From Paracoccus versutus (GTDB lineage: Bacteria; Pseudomonadota; Alphaproteobacteria; Rhodobacterales; Rhodobacteraceae), in assembly GCF_000763885.1 (NCBI RefSeq), contig NZ_JRKO01000047.1:1-45396 (forward strand): a stretch of DNA of 45,396 nt, written 5' to 3'. Shown here piece by piece: positions 40,581 to 45,396 of the stretch (position 1 is the first letter of the stretch; the number at the start of each line of letters is the position of its first letter). The notes under the pieces are model-generated. The model searched no databases, had not been told where the DNA came from, and was given only the letters and a program-made list of their open reading frames with translations. The translations under genes and the position numbers were made by a program.

Positions 40581-41426
40581 ATGAAACTGCTGCGCTATGG
40601 CCCGCCGGGCCGGGAAAAGCCGGGGCTTCTGGACGCCGAGGGCCGCATCCGCGACCTCTCGGCCCATGTCGCCGACATCGCCGGCGCGGTGCTGGGGCCC
40701 GAGGGGCTGGCCGGGATCGCGGCGCTGGACCTGGACGGGCTGCCCATCGTCTCGGGCCAGCCGCGGCTGGGGCCCTGCGTGGGCCAGGTGCCGAAATTCG
40801 TCGCCATCGGGCTGAACTATGCCGACCACGCCGCCGAGGCCGGGCTGCCGGTGCCGGCCGAGCCGGTGGTGTTCAACAAATGGACCAGCTGCATCATCGG
40901 CCCGGACGACGACGTGGTGATCCCGCCCGGCGCGCAGAAGACCGATTGGGAGGTCGAACTGGGCGTGGTCATCGGTTCGCGCGCGAGCCATGTTTCCGAG
41001 ACGGCGGCGCTGGACCATGTCGCCGGCTATTGCGTGGTCAACGACGTGAGCGAGCGCGAATGGCAGGCCGAGCGCGGCGGCACCTGGGACAAGGGCAAGG
41101 GCTTCGACACCTTCGGCCCGATCGGCCCCTGGCTGGTGACGCGCGACGAGGTGCCCGACCCGCAGGCGCTGGAGCTGTGGCTGGAGGTGGACGGGCTGCG
41201 CCGCCAGCAGGGCTCGACCGCGACGATGATCTTCGGCGTGGCCGAGATCGTCGCCTATTGCTCGCGGCTGATGACGTTGATGCCGGGGGATGTGATCACG
41301 ACGGGCACGCCGCCGGGAGTCGGCATGGGCGCGACGCCGCCGGTGTTCTTGCGCGGGGGCGAGATCATGCGGCTGGGCATCGAGGGCCTGGGCGAGCAGC
41401 GCCAGAGGGTGCGCTGCCGCGATTGA
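40581..41426 (+). CDS. Fumarylacetoacetate hydrolase family protein
   Basis: The 281-residue enzyme has the FAH fold signature: KFVAIGLNYADHAAEAGLP, FNKWTSCIIGPDDDVVIPPG, DWEVELGVVIGSRASHVSET with metal-binding Glu residues, YCVVNDVSEREWQAERGGTW, KGFDTFGPIGPWLV and GDVITTGTPPGVGMG. Members act on 2,4-dioxo or 2-keto-3-deoxy acids; in some sugar pathways one hydrolyses 2,4-diketo-3-deoxy-fuconate. With SDR and aldehyde dehydrogenase genes near, a non-phosphorylating sugar-acid route is plausible. AAGGATCAGGG precedes the start. Confidence 0.92.
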   Translation: MKLLRYGPPGREKPGLLDAEGRIRDLSAHVADIAGAVLGPEGLAGIAALDLDGLPIVSGQPRLGPCVGQVPKFVAIGLNYADHAAEAGLPVPAEPVVFNKWTSCIIGPDDDVVIPPGAQKTDWEVELGVVIGSRASHVSETAALDHVAGYCVVNDVSEREWQAERGGTWDKGKGFDTFGPIGPWLVTRDEVPDPQALELWLEVDGLRRQQGSTATMIFGVAEIVAYCSRLMTLMPGDVITTGTPPGVGMGATPPVFLRGGEIMRLGIEGLGEQRQRVRCRD

Positions 41427-41516
41427 CGGCTGCGGGTGGGCGAGTATTTCGGAAACGGTGAAGCGGAGAGGCTGCGCGGAAGCCGGCAAGGCAGCGGCCG
41501 GCGGCGCGGTCGCAAT

Positions 41517-41537
41517 GGGTATTTGGAGAACGAAGAA
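41517..41537 (+). repeat. Partial copy (3' end) of the palindromic element
   Basis: GGGTATTTGGAG followed by AACGAAGAA matches positions 58-78 of the 78-bp element (copies at 1224-1301 and 22482-22559). No hairpin part is present here. A weaker similar string, GTATTTCGGAAACGG, lies at 41444-41458. The segment is between the FAH-family gene and the GntR gene. Confidence 0.6.
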
Positions 41538-41542
41538 GGCCG

Positions 41543-42265
41543 TCAGCTTTCGGCGGCCAGGGTTTCCGCCAGCGTGTCGGTCTTGGTGAAATAGTCGGGC
41601 GACAGCCGCAGCACGCCGGGCAGGTCCAGCAGCACGCGGCGCAGGTGCTGGCGGATGGCGGCCTCGGCCCGGTCGGGGTCGCGGGCGGCGATGGCCTCGG
41701 CCACGGCGCGGTGCTGGGCCAGCATGGTGTCCTTGGGCGTCATCGCCGTCAGCAGGTGGCGGGCGCGGTCGAGATGCATCTTCATCTGCTGCAGGTGGCT
41801 CCAGACCCTTGCCTTGCCGGCGATCGCGGCCAGGGTGGCGTGGAATTCCTCGTCCAGCTGGGCCAGCGCGGTGGGGTCGGCCTCGGCCTCTTGCCGGGCG
41901 ATCTGGGCGAACAGGGCCTCGCAATCCTGGGGCGGGGCGCAGGCGGCGGCCAGGCGGACGGTGTCGGCCTCGACCGATTCGCGGATGAAGCGCGTACACA
42001 GCACCCATTCCATGTCGATGCGGGTGACGAAGGTGCCGCGCTGCGGCCGCACCTCGAGCAGGCCCTCGCCGGCGAGGCGGATGAAGGCCTCGCGCACCGG
42101 CTGCCGCGACAGGGCGCATTGGTCGGCGATCTCCTGTTCGGAGAGGCGCGTGCCGGGCGGCAGCTCGCCGCGGATGATGCGCTGGCGCAGGCGGGCGTGC
42201 AATTGCGCCGCGAAGGGCGGCGGGCCCCCGGTGGCGGAAAGGGTTTCGGTCGATGCGGGGTCCAT
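41543..42265 (-). CDS. GntR-family transcriptional regulator (FadR/FCD type)
   Basis: The 240-residue regulator has an N-terminal winged helix (LHARLRQRIIRGELPPGTRL, SEQEIADQCALSRQPVREAF, IRLAGEGLLEVRPQRGTFVT) and a helical FCD ligand domain with metal-binding His residues in EEFHATLAAIAGKA and LAQHRAVAEAI. Such proteins usually respond to sugar acids or other carboxylates. It lies 44 bp downstream of galM on the same strand and convergent with the SDR-FAH genes, so it likely controls this sugar cluster. No clear operator could be read. Confidence 0.92.
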   Translation of the reverse strand: MDPASTETLSATGGPPPFAAQLHARLRQRIIRGELPPGTRLSEQEIADQCALSRQPVREAFIRLAGEGLLEVRPQRGTFVTRIDMEWVLCTRFIRESVEADTVRLAAACAPPQDCEALFAQIARQEAEADPTALAQLDEEFHATLAAIAGKARVWSHLQQMKMHLDRARHLLTAMTPKDTMLAQHRAVAEAIAARDPDRAEAAIRQHLRRVLLDLPGVLRLSPDYFTKTDTLAETLAAES

Positions 42266-42309
42266 GAATCCTCCCTGGAACCCGCATTAGTTCGGGACCG
42301 GACCTTGCG

Positions 42310-43320
42310 TCAACCTTTGGGGCTGCGGTGAAAGCTCATCACCGTGGTCTGGCGGTAGAGCTGCCCCGCCTCCAGCCGCGCCGAGGGATAGCCGGCATGG
42401 TTGGGCGCGTCCGGCCAGAGCTGCGATTCCAGCGCGATGCCGGCATGGCGGCCATAGGGCCGGCCGCCAAGGCCGGGCGCGCCGGGCGCCAGGTGTTCGC
42501 CGGCATAGACTTGCAGCCCCGGCTCGGTCGAGCGCAGGGTCATCATCAGCCCGTCCGCCTGCAGCACCGCCGCCTTGCGCGGCACGATGCGGCGCCGGTC
42601 CGAAAGGCAGAGGTTGTGGTCGATGCGCGGCCCCTTGAGCCGCTCGGCCAGGGTGACGGGATTGCGGAAATCCAGATGCGTGCCCTGGACCGCCGCGGGC
42701 GCGCCCAGCGGGATCATGTCCTCGTCCACCGGCAGGTAGGTTTCGGCCGGGACGGTCAGCCGGTGGCCGGCCACGGTATCGGTGCCATCCAGGTTGAAAT
42801 AGCTGTGCTGGGCGAAGTTGCAGAAGGTGGTGTCGTCCGAGGTGGCCAGGATGGTCAGCATCAGGACCGGGCCGGGCAGGATGGACCAGGTCGCGCGGAT
42901 CAGCATGGCGCCGGGAAAGCCCATGTGGCCCGCGGGCAGGTGATCGGCCAGCGCCACCGAGCTTTCGTCCCAGTCGGCCAGCATCCAGTTGCGCGTGCCG
43001 CAGCCGTCGTGGCCGCCGTGCAGCATGTGGCGGCCGTCCTGGTTGCGGTCCAGTTGCAGCCTTTGCCCGTCCAGCGCCGCGCGGCCATGGGCGATGCGGT
43101 TGGCATAGCGCCCGATCACCGCGCCGAAATAGCGCCCCTCGTCCAGATAGGGTGCAAGCCGCGGAAAGCCCAGTACCAGCGGATGCCCGATCCCGGCCAG
43201 CCGCAGATCCTGGAGCGAGGCCCCCAGCGTGATGACCGAGGCCGTCAGCCCATGGCCCGAGATCGTCGCCTGCATCACCGGCCGGCCGTCCGGCAGCAGG
43301 CCGAATGTGCGTGGCATCAT
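42310..43320 (-). CDS. galM: Aldose 1-epimerase (galactose mutarotase)
   Basis: The 336-residue enzyme interconverts alpha- and beta-anomers of aldoses, supplying the form used by the dehydrogenase. Landmarks are ITLGASLQDLRL, YFGAVIGRYANRIAHGRAAL, NQDGRHMLHGGHDGCGTRNW (with catalytic His), FAQHSYFNLDGTDTVAGH (with the second His) and the Glu in GIALESQLWPDAPNHAG. It starts within ATGA shared with the lactonase gene upstream and is thus the fourth gene of a tight operon. Confidence 0.92.
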   Translation of the reverse strand: MMPRTFGLLPDGRPVMQATISGHGLTASVITLGASLQDLRLAGIGHPLVLGFPRLAPYLDEGRYFGAVIGRYANRIAHGRAALDGQRLQLDRNQDGRHMLHGGHDGCGTRNWMLADWDESSVALADHLPAGHMGFPGAMLIRATWSILPGPVLMLTILATSDDTTFCNFAQHSYFNLDGTDTVAGHRLTVPAETYLPVDEDMIPLGAPAAVQGTHLDFRNPVTLAERLKGPRIDHNLCLSDRRRIVPRKAAVLQADGLMMTLRSTEPGLQVYAGEHLAPGAPGLGGRPYGRHAGIALESQLWPDAPNHAGYPSARLEAGQLYRQTTVMSFHRSPKG

Positions 43321-44162
43321 GCCCGGACCCGCGGTTCCGGCCGGCCCTGGGCGTCGGGGTCCAGCAGCCAGGTCCGGCCGTCCTGCGGCCCGTGCCGGCC
43401 CTCGGCGGCGCTGGTCACGATCAGCTGCGCAAGGCCGGGGCCGCCGAAGGCCGGGCAGCTGGGCTGGCTGGCGGGCAGGGACAGGCGGCGCAGCAGGCGG
43501 CCGTCCGGCGCATGGCAGACGACCGCGCCGCTGCCCCAGCGCGCGTTCCAGAACCGCCCCTGCGCGTCGGTGACGGCGCCGTCGGGGAACTGGTCGGTCC
43601 TGGCCAGGTCCAGGAAGACGCGGGCCTCGGCGCAGGGCCAGCCGCGCGCGTCCAGGTCTTGCGACCAGACGGTCTGGGCGGCGGTGTCGGCGAAATAGGC
43701 CAGGCGACCGTCGGGAGAAAAGCAGATCGCATTCGGGATGGACATGTTCCCCCGCAGCAGGCGCAACTCTCCGTCAAGATAGCGATAAATCGCCCCCTTT
43801 CCAGCCCTTCCGTCGCGTTCCATCGTGCCGATCCAGAAACCGCCGAAAGCATCGGCCCGCCCGTCGTTCGAGCGGTTGCCGGGCCGGTCGGCTTCCAGCG
43901 CGGCCAGCCGTTCCTGGCGGCCGTCGCGCAGGTCGAAGCGGATCAGCCCGGTTTCGCTGGCGATCAGCAGGCGGTCGCGGTCGATCCAGCCCGCGGCCGA
44001 GACCATCTCGTCGAATCGCCATTCCAGCTCGGTCCCGTCGTCCAGCCGCGACAAAAGCCGGCGGCCGAGGATGTCGAACCAGAAGGGCTGGGCGCGTTCG
44101 GGATGCCAGAAGGCGCCTTCGCCCAGTTCGCAGATGCGGGGGTCGAAGACCCGCGCGTTCAT
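43317..44162 (-). CDS. SMP-30/gluconolactonase family sugar lactonase
   Basis: The 281-residue beta-propeller hydrolyses a sugar lactone to the acid. Features are CELGEGAFWHPERAQPFWFD with the metal-binding Glu, DRPGNRSNDGRADAFGGFWI with the conserved Asn-Asp, MSIPNAICFSPDGRLAYFAD, and DQFPDGAVTDAQGRFWNARW with the catalytic Asp. With DgoK and DgoA next to it, the likely substrate is galactonolactone, giving galactonate. It overlaps both neighbours by four bases (ATGA). Confidence 0.9.
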   Translation of the reverse strand: MNARVFDPRICELGEGAFWHPERAQPFWFDILGRRLLSRLDDGTELEWRFDEMVSAAGWIDRDRLLIASETGLIRFDLRDGRQERLAALEADRPGNRSNDGRADAFGGFWIGTMERDGRAGKGAIYRYLDGELRLLRGNMSIPNAICFSPDGRLAYFADTAAQTVWSQDLDARGWPCAEARVFLDLARTDQFPDGAVTDAQGRFWNARWGSGAVVCHAPDGRLLRRLSLPASQPSCPAFGGPGLAQLIVTSAAEGRHGPQDGRTWLLDPDAQGRPEPRVRA

Positions 44163-44761
44163 GCGCAGGCCCGCAGCGCCGCCACGATGTCGCGCGCGCG
44201 GGCCGCAACCGTCTCGGGTCCGTCGCCGGGGCGATAGAGCGCGCTGCCGATGCCGAAGCCCTGCGCCCCGGCATCCAGCCATTCGGCGAAATTCGCCGGG
44301 CCGGCGCCGCCCACGGCATAGACCGGCATGTCGCGCGGCAGCACCGCGCGCAGCGCCCTGAGCGTGCCGGTGCCGGCCTGGTCGGCGGGAAACAGCTTCA
44401 GCCCGGTCGCGCCCGCGGCGATGGCGGCGAAGCATTCGGTGGCGGTGAAGACGCCGGGCCAGGATTGCAGGCCGCGCGCCCGCGTCGCGCCGATCACCGC
44501 CGGATCGGCATTGGGCGAGACGATCATCCGCCCGCCGGCATCGGCCACCTGCGCGACCTCATCCACCGTCAGCACGGTTCCGGCGCCGATGGTCGCCTGC
44601 CCGGCCAGCCCCCCTGTCATCCGCCGGATGCTTTCCAGCGGGTCGGGCGAGTTCAGCGGCACCTCGATGCGGTCGATGCCGGCATCGACCAGGGCGCGGG
44701 CGACGGGCAGGGCCTCGGCCGGGGTCAGGCCGCGCAGGATGGCGATGATGGGCAGGGTCAT
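44159..44761 (-). CDS. dgoA: 2-dehydro-3-deoxy-6-phosphogalactonate aldolase
   Basis: This class I aldolase cleaves 2-keto-3-deoxy-6-phosphogalactonate to pyruvate and glyceraldehyde-3-phosphate. The 200-residue product has the KDPG/KDPGal aldolase core: PIIAILRGLTPAEALPVARA, IEVPLNSPDPLESI (with the catalytic Glu), ATIGAGTVLTVDEV, MIVSPNAD, the Schiff-base Lys in GATGLKLFPADQAG and VYAVGGAGPANF. The SPN and NSPDPL motifs favour the galactonate branch. ATGA overlaps link it to dgoK before it and the lactonase after it. Confidence 0.93.
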   Translation of the reverse strand: MTLPIIAILRGLTPAEALPVARALVDAGIDRIEVPLNSPDPLESIRRMTGGLAGQATIGAGTVLTVDEVAQVADAGGRMIVSPNADPAVIGATRARGLQSWPGVFTATECFAAIAAGATGLKLFPADQAGTGTLRALRAVLPRDMPVYAVGGAGPANFAEWLDAGAQGFGIGSALYRPGDGPETVAARARDIVAALRACA

Positions 44762-45396
44762 GTGTCCTCCGGCAAATCGAGGCTGGCGGCGGCAAGGCCG
44801 GCCAGGACCAGCGCCGTGCCGTCCTTGTGGCATGCCTGCGCGCCGGCCGCCAGCAGCAGGGTTTCGTAAAGCCGCGCCAGGTCGGGCGCGCCGATGATCG
44901 CGGTCGGGCCGTCCTGCCAGAAGTCGCGCGCCGCGGCCAGTTCGGCGCCGATCAGCAGGCCCGAAAGGCGGCCCGCCGCCCGTTCCGGCGCCAGCCCCTG
45001 CAGCAGGGCGGCGGCGCGCAGGGGAAACAGCCCGGATTGCGCGGCATGGGGATCGGCCAGCGCCTCGGCCCCGGCTTCGGCAAGGGCCGCGGGATCGGGG
45101 CGGGCCGCGCCGATGGTCAGCCGCAGCACCGACTGGCCGACAAGCAGCGAAAAGACCTCGCCGGTCATGAAGCTGCGGAAACGCTCGACCCGGCCCTGCG
45201 ACAGGCGGACCCATTTGCTATGCGTGCCGGGCAGGCAGAGCGCGCCGTCGAAACCGGGGTTCTCGGCCAGGAAACCGGCGATCTGTGTTTCCTCGCCGCG
45301 CATGACGTCGGGGGGCTCGGCCTGCGACAGGCCGGGCAGGATGCGGACATCCAGCCGCGGGTCGTGGGCGGGGGCGCGGATGGCGCGGCGCGGGTC
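44758..45396 (-). CDS. dgoK: 2-dehydro-3-deoxygalactonokinase (N-terminus outside window)
   Basis: This kinase phosphorylates 2-keto-3-deoxygalactonate for the aldolase encoded next. The visible 212 codons cover the C-terminal two thirds: ILPGLSQAEPPDVMRGEETQ, FDGALCLPGTHSKWVRLSQG, FMTGEVFSLLVGQSVL, and LLIGAELAAARDFWQDGPTA. The frame is open through the window edge, so the start is missing. An internal ATG at 45303 is inside the conserved region and not a start. It ends in an ATGA overlap with dgoA. Confidence 0.92.
   Translation of the reverse strand, partial: DPRRAIRAPAHDPRLDVRILPGLSQAEPPDVMRGEETQIAGFLAENPGFDGALCLPGTHSKWVRLSQGRVERFRSFMTGEVFSLLVGQSVLRLTIGAARPDPAALAEAGAEALADPHAAQSGLFPLRAAALLQGLAPERAAGRLSGLLIGAELAAARDFWQDGPTAIIGAPDLARLYETLLLAAGAQACHKDGTALVLAGLAAASLDLPEDT

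Noticed and set aside
1..45396. CRISPR arrays, tRNA or rRNA genes, insertion sequences or prophage genes
   Set aside because: I looked for regularly spaced repeats, T-loop-like strings, transposase motifs and phage structural genes and found none that hold up.

Overview
The window is GC-rich alphaproteobacterial chromosome, almost certainly Rhodobacteraceae and most like Paracoccus. The basis is the codon bias (third positions nearly all G or C), the gene arrangement regB / senC-regA-hvrA, and the families hslVU, TimA-like, FxsA, DUF3576 and DUF4139. I see no tRNA, rRNA, CRISPR array, prophage or insertion sequence.

Layout. 1-564: a truncated minus-strand gene whose end runs into a perfect 67-bp fold-back inverted repeat at the window edge. 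668-7.3 kb: hslV and hslU, split by an opposite-strand WYL-domain gene with a Tat-like leader; two small envelope genes; TimA-like and Smr genes; fxsA and secB. 7.4-13.5 kb: an HD-domain hydrolase, the redox module hvrA-regA-senC divergent from regB, an orphan membrane PAS protein, and an MTA/SAH nucleosidase. 13.8-21.5 kb: a DUF4139 protein, asd, an overlapping operon MFS-GT4-GT29-like, a second MFS transporter and a glutathione S-transferase. 21.5-27.5 kb: a minus-strand operon DUF3576-leuS-lptE-holA-flavoprotein. 27.8-34.1 kb: porin, PLP-binding YggS-like protein, RTX-repeat protein, rpsO, an Ala-rich unknown, and pnp. 34.2-37.4 kb: a four-gene glycosyltransferase cassette of lower GC. 37.5-45.4 kb: a 1-Cys peroxiredoxin, an aldehyde dehydrogenase, SDR and FAH-family genes, a GntR regulator and a tightly overlapping sugar operon dgoK-dgoA-lactonase-galM.

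How the genes work together. RegB senses redox state and phosphorylates RegA; SenC and the H-NS-like HvrA are the usual partners. HslU unfolds substrates for the HslV protease. LptE helps place LPS in the outer membrane, and both glycosyltransferase groups probably decorate surface glycans. The final operon epimerises an aldose, hydrolyses a sugar lactone, then phosphorylates and cleaves 2-keto-3-deoxygalactonate to pyruvate and glyceraldehyde-3-phosphate.

The most interesting signal is a 78-bp two-hairpin repeat. One copy lies downstream of hslV. A second, of identical length and alignable without gaps, sits in frame inside the flavoprotein gene and adds 26 residues. All six base-pair changes between the two main stems are compensatory. 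A 21-bp piece matching the 3' end of the element lies near the GntR gene. The other notable points are the fold-back repeat at the left edge, the structured leaders of porin and hvrA, a low-GC patch in leuS, and the glycosyltransferase cassette.
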